Of a stretch of 64,000 nt of DNA, positions 7,982-16,838 are shown in pieces. Origin of the DNA: Alistipes_A hominis (lineage in GTDB: Bacteria > Bacteroidota > Bacteroidia > Bacteroidales > Rikenellaceae); the NCBI RefSeq assembly GCF_014288115.1, contig NZ_JACOOK010000002.1:525916-589915 (forward strand), in the 5' to 3' direction. Positions within the stretch are counted from its first letter, which is position 1. Every line of letters begins with the position of its first letter. The translations under genes were made by a program, and so were the position numbers. The notes beneath the pieces were generated by a model, which worked only from the letters and a program-made list of their open reading frames with translations, was not told where the DNA came from and did not search any database.

Positions 7982-10180
7982 ATGAGAACCTTTCGTCTGA
8001 GCCTATTGTGCCTGTTTTTTTGCGTTACGGCCGTGGCGCAGGAGCCGTCCGAATTCAAAACTCCCCCTACGAAATTCCGTCCCGATCCGCTATGGTTCTG
8101 GAACAATACCGACATTACCAAAGAAGGTATCGACGCCCAAATGCCCGGCTTTCTGGAAAAATGCGGCTACGGAGGATTGGCGATTTTGCCGTTCGGCCCC
8201 AATCTGACGCCCAAGTACCTGACCGAAGAGTATTTCGAACGTTATAAATACGCCGTCGAAAAGGCCGCCGAACTGGGGCTGACTCTCTCGCTGTACGACG
8301 AATACGGATTCCCGAGCGGCAGCGGCGGAGCGATCAACGCGGACGGAGTTCCCCGGTTTCGGAACCGCTTCCCGAACCTCACGATGAAGCGGCTCGACAA
8401 AATCGAAGAAGAAACCCGGGGCGGGGCCACCTACGTCAGCCCGGTCAGTAAAACGGGTCAACTGATGGCCGCCGTGGCCATGAACGCCGACACGAAAGAA
8501 CGGATCGACCTGTCAGGCAACATCACCGAGGAAACCATCGTCTGGAAAGTACCCGAAGGGAACTGGAAAATCATGCAGTTCGTCTGCGTCGCGGACGACG
8601 ATCCGAACATGGATTATCTGAGCGAAGAGGCGGCCAAAGCCTACATTTCGATGACGCACGAGGCTTACTACAAACGGATGCCCGAATATTTCGGAAAGAC
8701 GATCACTTCGACCTTTTTCGACGAACCGACGCTGTACCGCGCGCAGGCCCGTTGCTGGACGCCGACATTCAACGAGACCTACATAAAAAAATACGGCTCC
8801 AGCCCGGCGCTGTACTATCCGGCACTCTGGTACGACATCGGCCCGGAAACGCAGGCCGCGCGGAACGCCCTGTTCGGTCTGCGGGCCGAGCTTTACGCAG
8901 CGGCTTATCCGAAAGCGGTCAGCGAGTGGAGCAAAGCGCACGGCATCGTTGCGACCGGACATCAGGATAACGAAGAGATCGAAAACCCGGTCGGAACTTC
9001 CGCCGACCTGATGAAATGCTTCAAATACCAGGATGTTCCGGGAATCGACAAAATCGGAGGCGACCGGCCGGCCGAGAAATTCTACAAAATAGTCAGCTCG
9101 GCGGCCTACAACTGGGATCATTCGCTGGTCATGTCGGAAACCTACGGAGCGATGGGTAACATCCCGTGGGACACCCTCTACAACGTAGCGATGGATCAAT
9201 ACTCAAAGGGGATCAACATGCTGATCCCGCACGCGGTATGGTTCAACGACCGGGACGTTACGTTCGAGCCCGAGCTGTCCCACCGAAACAGGCTGTACAA
9301 CCAGGGACTGTACGAATTCAACACTTTCCTGGCGCGGCTGAACATGCTGCTGCGCAACGACGACCGCTTCGTCACCGACGTCGCGATGCTGTATCCGATC
9401 GAAACGATGCAGGGGGAGCACTACTTCGACGGACCGCTGGGAGCTTACGCGGGAGGCGTGAAGATCCCCGACATGGATTACGTGCAGATCAGCCAGCGGC
9501 TGACCAACGAACTCGGCCGCGATTTCCAGTTTCTGCACCCGGAAGTGCTGCAGGACGCCTGCCGAGTCGACAAGAACGGTCTGACACTGGCCAACACGAA
9601 ACAATACAACACGTTCCGCACGCTGATCGTTCCGTCGTCGAAGACGATCAGCGTCGCGAATCTAGCCAAAATATTGACCTTCTTCGAAGCCGGCGGCCAG
9701 GTGATCTTCACAACGCAATTGCCGGTCAAGTCGACCGAGCCGAATGCAGACGCGCAGGTCGTAGCCCTGATGGACAAACTGCTGCCGGAAAAGCTGCGCA
9801 GCAGCGGCGAGCCCCATACGAATCCGGCGGGAGGCCGCGTCGTTTTCCTCGCCAAGCCCGGTGCCGATGCATTGCGCAACGCGCTGGCCCGTCCGTCGGA
9901 AACGTTCGACGTGGAATTTCCCGAAGGCATCGTACCGATGCGCTACATCCATAAAGAGCGCGCCGGAAAAGACATTTATTATTTTGCGAACCTCAACGGG
10001 AAAGCGTTCGATTCCGCCGTCGCGCTGCGCGGCAAAAAACGCTACGAACTCTGGAATCCGCATACCGGCGAAGTCACCGCTTTACAGCCGGAATACGCCA
10101 AAAAAGGAAAAGACCGGGTCAGCCTGGTAAGACTCCGCGTGGAGCCTTCGCAATCGGTATTCCTGGTCGAAACGAAATAA
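7982..10180 (+). CDS. Secreted glycoside hydrolase related to family GH106
   Basis: 732 residues with a cleavable signal peptide (VTAVAQ/EPS). The mature protein starts with the RPDPLWFWNN motif typical of GH106-type alpha-L-rhamnosidases and related hydrolases, followed by YDEYGFPSGSGGA, STFFDEPTLY, GHQDNEEIENPVGTS and LVMSETYGAMG along a barrel. Acidic residues in these motifs are probably catalytic or metal-binding. At 732 residues it is shorter than characterised GH106 enzymes (about 1000 or more), so it may be a separate subfamily. It is monocistronic, ending in a strong terminator, and divergent from the leftward lipoprotein operon. Substrate, for example a rhamnose-containing glycan, is only a guess. 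Confidence 0.8.
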   Translation: MRTFRLSLLCLFFCVTAVAQEPSEFKTPPTKFRPDPLWFWNNTDITKEGIDAQMPGFLEKCGYGGLAILPFGPNLTPKYLTEEYFERYKYAVEKAAELGLTLSLYDEYGFPSGSGGAINADGVPRFRNRFPNLTMKRLDKIEEETRGGATYVSPVSKTGQLMAAVAMNADTKERIDLSGNITEETIVWKVPEGNWKIMQFVCVADDDPNMDYLSEEAAKAYISMTHEAYYKRMPEYFGKTITSTFFDEPTLYRAQARCWTPTFNETYIKKYGSSPALYYPALWYDIGPETQAARNALFGLRAELYAAAYPKAVSEWSKAHGIVATGHQDNEEIENPVGTSADLMKCFKYQDVPGIDKIGGDRPAEKFYKIVSSAAYNWDHSLVMSETYGAMGNIPWDTLYNVAMDQYSKGINMLIPHAVWFNDRDVTFEPELSHRNRLYNQGLYEFNTFLARLNMLLRNDDRFVTDVAMLYPIETMQGEHYFDGPLGAYAGGVKIPDMDYVQISQRLTNELGRDFQFLHPEVLQDACRVDKNGLTLANTKQYNTFRTLIVPSSKTISVANLAKILTFFEAGGQVIFTTQLPVKSTEPNADAQVVALMDKLLPEKLRSSGEPHTNPAGGRVVFLAKPGADALRNALARPSETFDVEFPEGIVPMRYIHKERAGKDIYYFANLNGKAFDSAVALRGKKRYELWNPHTGEVTALQPEYAKKGKDRVSLVRLRVEPSQSVFLVETK

Positions 10181-10221
10181 ACCCAACTTCACTTAACCCA
10201 AACTTAACCTTTTTCGGGGAA

Positions 10222-10252
10222 CCGCAGGGATCGTTTACAGCGATCCCTGCGG
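10222..10252 (+). terminator. Rho-independent terminator after the GH106-like gene
   Basis: A perfect 12-bp stem (10222-10233 with 10241-10252) with a 7-base loop is followed by CCTTTT, 41 bases after the stop codon. Confidence 0.85.
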
Positions 10253-10293
10253 CCTTTTACGGACACGAGAAAAATCCTGATTCCACCCAGGTA

Positions 10294-10325
10294 CAAAAAA
10301 AGGAAGCCCTGAAAAGAGCTTCCTT
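10294..10325 (-). terminator. Terminator downstream of tRNA-Gln(CTG)
   Basis: On the minus strand an 8-bp stem (10318-10325 with 10300-10307) is followed by a run of T. It starts 5 bases after the tRNA 3' end, so the tRNA is likely the last gene of its transcript. Confidence 0.75.
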
Positions 10326-10329
10326 TCTG

Positions 10330-10400
10330 TTGACCCACCTGGATTCGAACCAAGAAAGGCAGAACCAGAATCTGCAGTGTTACCATTACACCATGGGTCA
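10330..10400 (-). tRNA. tRNA-Gln, anticodon CTG
   Basis: 71 bases on the minus strand with a 7-bp acceptor stem (TGACCCA with TGGGTCA), a T-loop GGTTCGAATCC, and the anticodon loop TTCTGGT (CTG, reading CAG). The discriminator base is A and the CCA tail is not fully encoded. A near-identical tRNA-Gln(TTG) lies in the opposite orientation at 18118. Confidence 0.97.
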
Positions 10401-10427
10401 ATGATTATTTTTACGGTGCAAATGTAA

Positions 10428-11141
10428 TCAAAATATTTTTTTCGACGAACAATTTACGACAAAATTTTTCAGATAAAATGGTTCGAAGTAGGCCGTATCT
10501 TCGAATTTCTTCGCCGCAAAGGCCTTGAAAGCCGGTTTGACCAGTCCGCGAGCCGAAGGAGTGACCTCCGCAAAATGTACGCCCGGCTCGGTAAACAGCT
10601 CCCGGCTCTTCGCCGCGCCATTCCCGAACACCAGCAATCCGCCCTTTTCGGTACGTTGTTCCAGAAAACTTTCGGGCGTGACGATATGCGCCGTCACTTC
10701 CGAGAGCGGCTTCGCCGCCGCATCGAACAACTGGCAGTACACCTCCATCCGGCGGGCGTCGATCATCGGCAGCAACTTCATGTTCCGCATATCGTCCACG
10801 CCGAGAATCCCCGCATCGAAATCTTCCAGAGCAACGTGAACCAGCGCCTCGAGGCTGTTCACGGCGATCAGCGGAATCCCGGCGCCGTAACAGATTCCCT
10901 TAGCCAGCGAGACGGCGATCCGCAGCCCCGTATACGAACCCGGCCCCTTGCCGACCGCCACCGCATCCAGATCTCCCGCATCCAGGTCATGTTCCTGCAA
11001 TACTTCCTGCACGTAAACGGCCAGGTTCTGCGCATGCTGTCTTCCTTCGAGATTCTCAAGCAGCGAAAGCAATTCGCCGTTTTTGGCCAGCGCCACCGAA
11101 CCTACGTCCGTCCCCGCTTCTATACATAAAATAAGTGCCAT
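10428..11141 (-). CDS. tsaB: tRNA threonylcarbamoyladenosine biosynthesis protein TsaB
   Basis: 237 residues. TsaB partners TsaD and TsaE to make the t6A base next to the anticodon of ANN-reading tRNAs. The N-terminus has the ASKHA-type phosphate-binding start ILCIEAGTDVGSVAL, followed by the family signature VGKGPGSYTGLRIAVSLAKG at residues about 63-82. The remainder is the variable C-terminal half and the length is normal for the family. It begins after a 92-base gap from radC and lies 27 bases before the tRNA-Gln gene on the same strand. Confidence 0.95.
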   Translation of the reverse strand: MALILCIEAGTDVGSVALAKNGELLSLLENLEGRQHAQNLAVYVQEVLQEHDLDAGDLDAVAVGKGPGSYTGLRIAVSLAKGICYGAGIPLIAVNSLEALVHVALEDFDAGILGVDDMRNMKLLPMIDARRMEVYCQLFDAAAKPLSEVTAHIVTPESFLEQRTEKGGLLVFGNGAAKSRELFTEPGVHFAEVTPSARGLVKPAFKAFAAKKFEDTAYFEPFYLKNFVVNCSSKKIF

Positions 11142-11233
11142 TTTTCTGCCGTTTGGAAATGCAAAGTAAATGAATTTCGATCAAAAGCGCACCGCTCTTC
11201 CGTAAATAAAAACATGCGTTGCGCACCGGACTC

Positions 11234-11932
11234 CTACGGATTCGGCCGTTTATCGAAAAAGCCGTGACTGCGGAAACTGTAACAAGGCCCCGCCGTAACG
11301 ATGATATGATCGAGCAGCGTAATGTCGAACAGCGAAGCCGCCAGATCGACCCGACCGGTCAGGGCTTTGTCTTCGTCGCTCGGCAGTTCGTTTCCCGACG
11401 GATGATTGTGCACCAGCACCAGCGCATTCGCCAGTTTTTCGACGGCCCGCTTGACGATCAGCCGGTGATCCACGACGGTAGCAGAAACGCCCCCCTGGCT
11501 GACCCGCATCCGGTCGATCACCCGGTTCGAAGCATTGAGATAAACCGCCCAGAACTCTTCGTAAGGCAACGCGCCGAGCTGCGGCTGGAACATCGCGACG
11601 ATATCCTGATCGGTACGCACCGAATCGATCTGTTGTCCCTCTTCGATCCGAAGCCTGCGCCCCAGTTCCAGCGCGGCGGCAACCGTGGCGGCTCTGCGGA
11701 TACCGAGCCCTCCCACCATGCGCAGGGCCGGCAAATCGCAACGTTCCATCCGGGCAAGGCTTCCGCCGAAGTGCGCCAGCAATCGCTCCGCCAGCCCGAC
11801 GGCCGAATCCCCGGCATCGCCGTCCCGAAGCAGAATGCTCAGCAATTCGGCATCCGACAGCGCAGACGGTCCTTGCGCAACCAGTTTTTCGCGCACCTGT
11901 TTGTCCGTAACCGATGAAATATCCCGCATCAT
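11234..11932 (-). CDS. radC: RadC-family JAB-domain protein
   Basis: 232 residues (231 if the second Met is used). An N-terminal helix-hairpin-helix-like part is followed by a JAB/MPN metalloprotease-like domain with the metal motif HNHPSGNELPSDED and an upstream Glu in YEEFWAVYLN. RadC was named for a supposed DNA-repair role that is not established; the biochemical function is uncertain. The gene starts 13 bases after rnc ends, so the fabF-rnc-radC genes probably form one transcript. Confidence 0.92.
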   Translation of the reverse strand: MMRDISSVTDKQVREKLVAQGPSALSDAELLSILLRDGDAGDSAVGLAERLLAHFGGSLARMERCDLPALRMVGGLGIRRAATVAAALELGRRLRIEEGQQIDSVRTDQDIVAMFQPQLGALPYEEFWAVYLNASNRVIDRMRVSQGGVSATVVDHRLIVKRAVEKLANALVLVHNHPSGNELPSDEDKALTGRVDLAASLFDITLLDHIIVTAGPCYSFRSHGFFDKRPNP

Positions 11933-11945
11933 TCCGTTTATAACG

Positions 11946-12722
11946 TCATTCGCCGTCCGAACCTCCGGCTGCCTCGGAAAGCACCGATTCCCCCAGCCGT
12001 TCCAGCCGACGGATCGCCTCCTGACACGCCCGCTGTTCAGACTCCTTTTTACTGTCTCCCTCCCCGTCGCCGGACGGTCGGCCGTCTACCAGAACGGTCG
12101 TCCGGAAATGAGGCGATTTGGCCGTATACGACGCGCTGGGCGCCGAATCGAACTGCAAGCGTTTCCGGTTTTTCTGGCTCCATTCGATCAAACGGCTCTT
12201 AAAATCGGTCTCCTGCTCGGACATATCGTCCAGATCGACGTATTTCCGCAGAATCCCGTTGATAAAAAGCCGGTTCGAAAAATCGTATCCCTTGTCGAGG
12301 TAAACCGCTCCCATCATTGCTTCGAGCGTATCCCCGTACAGGTGTTTCTGGGCAAAGCCGTTGCCGCCCTGGGCGATCACGTACCGGTCGAGCCCGATCT
12401 CGATCGCCAGCCGGTTCAGCGACGAACGCCGGACGATCCGCGAACGCAACCGGGACAGAAACCCCTCATCCGCCTCGGGAAACTCGATGAACAGGAAATC
12501 CGATACGATCGACTCGATCACCGCGTCGCCGAGGAATTCGAGCCGTTCGTTATTGATCGGGGCCCCGTCGTCCAGAAACAAGGAAGCTGACCTGTGAATC
12601 AAGGCCAGCTTATAGAGTTCTATATTATTCGGACGAAGCCCGAAAATAGTTTTCAGCATTCGATAATACGCCTTATCCCTGCCGTAACGCAGCCTGAAAT
12701 AAGACTGTATCGTTCCAAACAT
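11946..12722 (-). CDS. rnc: Ribonuclease III
   Basis: 258 residues starting MFGTIQSYFRLRYG. The enzyme cuts double-stranded RNA, including rRNA precursors. The signature NNERLEFLGDAVIE is at about residues 60-73, a second acidic cluster (GDTLEAMMGAVYLD) follows, and a double-stranded RNA-binding domain occupies the C-terminus. The frame is open 62 codons further upstream, but that part lies inside fabF and is Arg/Gln-rich nonsense. The ATG at 12722 overlaps the fabF stop by one base (TAATG), which points to translational coupling. The fabF-rnc order is common in Bacteroidota. Confidence 0.95.
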   Translation of the reverse strand: MFGTIQSYFRLRYGRDKAYYRMLKTIFGLRPNNIELYKLALIHRSASLFLDDGAPINNERLEFLGDAVIESIVSDFLFIEFPEADEGFLSRLRSRIVRRSSLNRLAIEIGLDRYVIAQGGNGFAQKHLYGDTLEAMMGAVYLDKGYDFSNRLFINGILRKYVDLDDMSEQETDFKSRLIEWSQKNRKRLQFDSAPSASYTAKSPHFRTTVLVDGRPSGDGEGDSKKESEQRACQEAIRRLERLGESVLSEAAGGSDGE

Positions 12723-13969
12723 TACATCTTTTTGAGTACGACCGTCGAGTTGTGTCCGCCGAAACCGAACGTGTTGCTCAGCGCGCACTTCACATCGCGT
12801 TTCTGGGCGACGTTGAGCGTCAGGTTGAGCTTCGGATCGATATTCGGATCGAGGTTTTCGTTGTTGATCGTCGGAGGCACGATCCCTTTGGTCAGGGCCA
12901 TCACGCAAGCCAGCGCTTCGATCGAACCGGCGGCGCCCAGCAGGTGCCCGGTCATCGACTTCGTGGAGCTGATGTTCAGGTTGTAAATGTGGTCTCCGAA
13001 CGCGGCGAACAATCCTTTGATCTCGGCTATGTCGCCTACCGGAGTGGACGTTCCGTGCACATTCACGTAATCGATGTCCTCAACTTTCAGCCCCGCATCC
13101 GCAACGGCGTCGAGCATGGACTTTTTCGCGCCTTTCCCTTCCGGATCGGGAGCGGTCAGGTGGTAAGCATCGGCGCTCATGCCGCCGCCGGCTACCTCGG
13201 CATAGATTTTGGCCCCGCGGGCAACGGCATGCTCGTACTCTTCGAGCAGCAACGCTCCGGCGCCTTCTCCGATCACGAACCCGTCGCGATCGGCATCGAA
13301 CGGCCGCGAAGCTTTCTGCGGGTCGTCGTTGCGGGTCGAGAGGGCCTGCATCGAATTGAAACCTCCGACTCCCGGAGGGTTGATCGCGGCCTCGGAACCT
13401 CCCGTGAGAATCATGTCCGCCTTGCCCCAGCGAATGTAATTCAACGAATCGATCATCGCATGGTTCGACGAAGCGCAGGCCGAAACCGTACAATAGTTCG
13501 GGCCCCGGAAACCGTATTTCATCGAAATGTGGCCGGCAGCCAGATCCGCAATCATCTTAGGTATGAAGAAAGGGCTATATCGCGGAATGAAACCTCCCTC
13601 GACATAGCTCTTTACCTCTTGGTAGAATGTTTCCAATCCACCTATACCCGATCCCCAGATAACTCCCACGCGTTCGAGGTCGAGCTTTTCGGGCTCGATC
13701 CCCGAGTCCTGCACCGCCTGTTCGGCGGCGATCAACGCATACTGCGAATAGAGGTCGTATTTACGCACCTCCTTGCGATCGAAGAAGTTATTCGGTTCGT
13801 AACCTTTGAGTTCGCAGGCAAATTTTGTCTTGAAGTTAGAAGGGTCAAAATGAGTAATAGGTCCTGCTCCGCTTACACCTTTTTCAAGATTAGTGAAGTA
13901 CTCCTCAATGCTGTTACCTAAGGGGTTAATGGTACCTATCCCCGTAATCACAACTCTTCTCTGTTTCAT
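12722..13969 (-). CDS. fabF: 3-oxoacyl-ACP synthase II (beta-ketoacyl-ACP synthase)
   Basis: 415 residues starting MKQRRVVITGIG. It condenses malonyl-ACP with acyl-ACP in fatty acid elongation. The active-site Cys is in VSACASSNHA, and the two His are in VNVHGTSTPVGD and TGHLLGAAGS; the C-terminal GFGGHNST loop is intact. An in-frame upstream TTG would add 13 residues with no family support, so the ATG at 13969 is preferred. It follows acpP by 49 bases and is read before rnc with a one-base overlap. Confidence 0.96.
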   Translation of the reverse strand: MKQRRVVITGIGTINPLGNSIEEYFTNLEKGVSGAGPITHFDPSNFKTKFACELKGYEPNNFFDRKEVRKYDLYSQYALIAAEQAVQDSGIEPEKLDLERVGVIWGSGIGGLETFYQEVKSYVEGGFIPRYSPFFIPKMIADLAAGHISMKYGFRGPNYCTVSACASSNHAMIDSLNYIRWGKADMILTGGSEAAINPPGVGGFNSMQALSTRNDDPQKASRPFDADRDGFVIGEGAGALLLEEYEHAVARGAKIYAEVAGGGMSADAYHLTAPDPEGKGAKKSMLDAVADAGLKVEDIDYVNVHGTSTPVGDIAEIKGLFAAFGDHIYNLNISSTKSMTGHLLGAAGSIEALACVMALTKGIVPPTINNENLDPNIDPKLNLTLNVAQKRDVKCALSNTFGFGGHNSTVVLKKM

Positions 13970-14018
13970 AAAATACAACAAATTCGTTTGACAAACGCCC
14001 TGTCTCAAAGGCTCTTAA

Positions 14019-14252
14019 TTATTTCTTGGCAGAAATGTAGTTAATAGCATCACCTACGGTGGTGATCTTTTCAGCATCTTCGTCCGGAATCGAAATCTCG
14101 AATTCCTTTTCGAATTCCATGATCAATTCCACGGTGTCCAGCGAATCCGCGCCCAGGTCATTGGTAAAGCTTGCGGCGGGAACAACTTCAGCAGCATCAA
14201 CGCCGAGCTTGTCAACGATGATCTCAACCACTTTTGATGAAACGTCTGACAT
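14019..14252 (-). CDS. acpP: Acyl carrier protein
   Basis: 77 residues starting MSDVSSKVVE. The phosphopantetheine attachment Ser is in GADSLDTVEL. This small acidic protein carries acyl chains during fatty acid synthesis. An in-frame TTG two codons upstream is unlikely to be the start. It heads the acpP-fabF-rnc-radC series. Confidence 0.96.
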   Translation of the reverse strand: MSDVSSKVVEIIVDKLGVDAAEVVPAASFTNDLGADSLDTVELIMEFEKEFEISIPDEDAEKITTVGDAINYISAKK

Positions 14253-14324
14253 AATCAAATTAGTTTAAGTTTAACAATTGTGTTTATTCCAAAAATAACT
14301 TTATATTTCAAAGCCAAATTTTTG

Positions 14325-14332
14325 CAAAAGTA
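14325..14332 (-). promoter_or_regulatory. Candidate -7 box (TACTTTTG) for acpP-fabF
   Basis: TACTTTTG on the minus strand matches TAnnTTTG, about 72 bases upstream of the acpP ATG in the AT-rich divergent acpP/purN spacer. No -33 TTG is apparent. Confidence 0.35.
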
Positions 14333-14411
14333 ACACTTTTTCGATTATTTTTGATAATTCTTTCTTTTTTTTACGGATACGACACGTTAACTATCGCATA
14401 AAAATCTAAAA

Positions 14412-14981
14412 ATGAAGAAAATAGCCATTTTCGCATCCGGGTCGGGTTCCAACGCGGAAAACATCGCCGGCTACTTCGCCGCCGGAAATACGGCCCGCGT
14501 CGAACTGATATTGACCAACAGACCGGATGCCAAAGTGCTCCGCCGCGCCGAGAAACTGCAGATCGAATCGGTCGTATTCGACCGGGACACCTTCTATAAT
14601 AGCGACCGGATCGTCGTGCTGATGCGCCGGCGGCAGATCGATTACGTCGTATTGGCCGGATTCTTGTGGCTGGTACCCGAAAACCTGCTGACCGCTTACC
14701 CGAACCGGATCGTGAACATCCATCCGGCCCTGCTGCCGCGCCACGGCGGCAAGGGTATGTACGGAGACCGGGTGCACCGCGCGGTCGTGGAGGCCGGAGA
14801 CCGGGAAACAGGAATCACGATCCACCGCGTCAACGAGCGCTACGACAGCGGCGACATCCTGGCTCAGTACCGCGTGCCGGTAACCGAAACCGATACGCCG
14901 GAGACGGTAGCGGCCAAAGTCCACGCGCTGGAATACGAGCACTTTCCGGCAGAAATAGAAAAAGAGATCGCCCGATTGTAA
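14412..14981 (+). CDS. purN: Phosphoribosylglycinamide formyltransferase
   Basis: 189 residues. PurN formylates GAR using 10-formyl-tetrahydrofolate in purine synthesis. The N-terminal nucleotide site (IFASGSGSNAENI), the catalytic region VNIHPALLPRHGGKGMYG and the Asp in DSGDILAQ are all present. The length is normal. It is divergent from acpP and is followed after 26 bases by pepE. Confidence 0.95.
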   Translation: MKKIAIFASGSGSNAENIAGYFAAGNTARVELILTNRPDAKVLRRAEKLQIESVVFDRDTFYNSDRIVVLMRRRQIDYVVLAGFLWLVPENLLTAYPNRIVNIHPALLPRHGGKGMYGDRVHRAVVEAGDRETGITIHRVNERYDSGDILAQYRVPVTETDTPETVAAKVHALEYEHFPAEIEKEIARL

Positions 14982-15007
14982 AGGCGTCTCGTAAAACACA
15001 GTATATC

Positions 15008-15709
15008 ATGCGTCTACTGCTTATCAGTAATTCGACCAATGCCGGCGAAGGGTTTCTCGAATATCCGGTCGGACAGATCCGGGAGTTCCTGGGCCCTGTC
15101 CGGGAAGTGCTGTTCATCCCTTACGCCGCCGTTACGTTCTCTTACGACGACTACCAGAGCAAAGTACAGGCACGATTTTCGGAACTGGGCGTCGAGGTGC
15201 GTTCCGTACACCGCGAAAGCAACCCGGCCCGCGCCGTGCGTGCGGCCGAAGCGGTCGTCGTCGGCGGCGGTAACACGTTCGCGCTGATCCGGGCCATGCA
15301 GCAACAGGGTCTCGTGCAGGCGATCCGCGAACGGGCCTTCGACGGTATGCCCTATATCGGATGGAGCGCCGGCAGCAACGTGGCCTGTCCGACAATCTGC
15401 ACCACGAACGACATGCCGATCGTCGAACCGGCGTCGTTCATCGCCGCCGGACTAGTGAAATTCCAGATCAATCCGCATTATACGGACGCCCATCCCGACG
15501 GTCATGCCGGCGAAACCCGCGAACAGCGCATTCTGGAATACATCGCTGCGAATCCGGAAACTTACGTCGCCGGACTGCGCGAAGGGTGCATGTTGCGGGT
15601 CGAAGGCGACCGGCTGTCGTTGATCGGCAACCGCCCGATGCGGATCTTCCGTTGCGGGACGCAGCCGTTCGAGGTGCATCCGGACGAAGACCTGAGTTTT
15701 CTGATGTAA
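15008..15709 (+). CDS. pepE: Alpha-aspartyl dipeptidase (peptidase E)
   Basis: 233 residues starting MRLLLISNST. Peptidase E (family S51) cleaves dipeptides with N-terminal Asp. The Ser nucleophile lies in YIGWSAGSNVA, preceded by AVVVGGGNTFALI; the conserved INPHYTD segment follows. The frame stays open for 114 codons further upstream, overlapping purN, but that stretch is Arg/Pro-rich shadow sequence, so the ATG at 15008 is chosen. The stop is 9 bases before yraN. Confidence 0.93.
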   Translation: MRLLLISNSTNAGEGFLEYPVGQIREFLGPVREVLFIPYAAVTFSYDDYQSKVQARFSELGVEVRSVHRESNPARAVRAAEAVVVGGGNTFALIRAMQQQGLVQAIRERAFDGMPYIGWSAGSNVACPTICTTNDMPIVEPASFIAAGLVKFQINPHYTDAHPDGHAGETREQRILEYIAANPETYVAGLREGCMLRVEGDRLSLIGNRPMRIFRCGTQPFEVHPDEDLSFLM

Positions 15710-15718
15710 CTTCGCGGC

Positions 15719-16081
15719 ATGTCGTCGATACGTATCGGACAACGCGGCGAGGAGATCGCCGCCCGCTTTCTCCTTTCGGAAGGTTTCGACCTGCTGCACC
15801 GCAACTGGCGCAGCGGCCGCTACGAGCTGGACATCGTCGCCCGCAAAGAGGGCGTGTTGCACATCGTGGAAGTGAAATCCCGGAAGGCGGACGGACTGAC
15901 CGCGCCCGAAGAGGCCATGACCCGGAAAAAATTCAACGCGCTGTTCCGGGCCGCACAGCAATACGTCGCCCTGTACCGGATCGACGCGGATACGCAGTTC
16001 GACCTAATCGCCGTCGACCTGCTGCCCGATTCCACGCACCGGCTGCGCTACATTCCGAACGCGATGGTTCCGCGCTGGTAA
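15719..16081 (+). CDS. yraN: YraN family (UPF0102) nuclease-like protein
   Basis: 120 residues. The family has a restriction-endonuclease-like fold of uncertain role. Visible features are IGQRGEEIAARFL at the N-terminus and the PD-(D/E)XK-like pattern YELDIVARK followed by IVEVKSR. It sits between pepE and the Crp/Fnr gene, with short gaps suggesting a shared transcript from purN. Confidence 0.92.
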   Translation: MSSIRIGQRGEEIAARFLLSEGFDLLHRNWRSGRYELDIVARKEGVLHIVEVKSRKADGLTAPEEAMTRKKFNALFRAAQQYVALYRIDADTQFDLIAVDLLPDSTHRLRYIPNAMVPRW

Positions 16082-16160
16082 CCGCCGATCTGCCGAAACC
16101 GCTTGGCGGAATGAAGAAAAAGTAGTAACTTCACGCATTATTAGAGAACCTTTTAAATCT

Positions 16161-16832
16161 GTGAAGGATATGTATGCGATATTGGCTCAGTGCCCGCTGT
16201 TCAGAGGTCTGACGGCGGAACAGATCAGGGAAACGATCGGTGAAAGGGGCGAATTCTCCCTGACCGAATACAAGGATAAAGACTGCATCGCCCACCGGGA
16301 TACCGCCTATTCGGGCCTGATGATCATCCTGAAAGGACGGGTGCACGGAGAGATGGTTTCGGGCGGCAAAACGATCGTGGTAGACCCGATCGAGGCCCCG
16401 CAGCTGATCGCCCCCGCTTTCCTGTTCGGCGGTTACAACAAACTGCCGATCGACGTGATCGCCGACGGCGACGTAACGATCATGACGCTGCACCGGGGCT
16501 ATATTTTCGAATTGATGCAGGCCAACGTGCTGATTATGTCGAACTTTATCGACATCATTTCGAACCGCGCCAACGTCTGGTCGAAAAAAATCTTTTTCCT
16601 GTCGTTCCGGTCGCTGAAAGAGAAAGTCGCCACTTACCTGCTGGAACACACTTCCGAAGAATCCGGCTCGGTACCGGTACCCGACATCCGCGAAATCGCC
16701 GAATATTTCGACGCCACGCGCAGCGCGCTGCAAACCGTACTCATGGAACTGGAAAAGAAACACCTGATCCGATCCGAAGCGTCGTCGATTGCCGTACTGA
16801 ACCGCAAAGGGCTGCGGGATATTCTCAAATAA
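16161..16832 (+). CDS. Crp/Fnr family transcriptional regulator
   Basis: 223 residues from a GTG, or 220 from the ATG at 16170. Residues about 1-125 form a cyclic-nucleotide-binding-like beta barrel (YSGLMIILKGRVHGEM), followed by a dimerisation helix and a winged helix-turn-helix (IREIAEYFDATRSALQTVLM). There are no N-terminal Cys for an iron-sulphur cluster, so it is not a classic Fnr; the effector is unknown. Six bases separate it from waaA. Its target genes cannot be read from this window. Confidence 0.92.
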   Translation: MKDMYAILAQCPLFRGLTAEQIRETIGERGEFSLTEYKDKDCIAHRDTAYSGLMIILKGRVHGEMVSGGKTIVVDPIEAPQLIAPAFLFGGYNKLPIDVIADGDVTIMTLHRGYIFELMQANVLIMSNFIDIISNRANVWSKKIFFLSFRSLKEKVATYLLEHTSEESGSVPVPDIREIAEYFDATRSALQTVLMELEKKHLIRSEASSIAVLNRKGLRDILK

Positions 16833-16838
16833 CGACCG

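Noticed and set aside
11946..12908. RNase III start at 12908 (62 residues longer)
   Set aside because: The extra residues overlap fabF, are Arg/Gln-rich and unlike RNase III; the ATG at 12722 begins the conserved protein.
16161..16832. Calling the Crp/Fnr protein an oxygen-sensing Fnr
   Set aside because: No N-terminal cysteine cluster is present; only family membership is supported.
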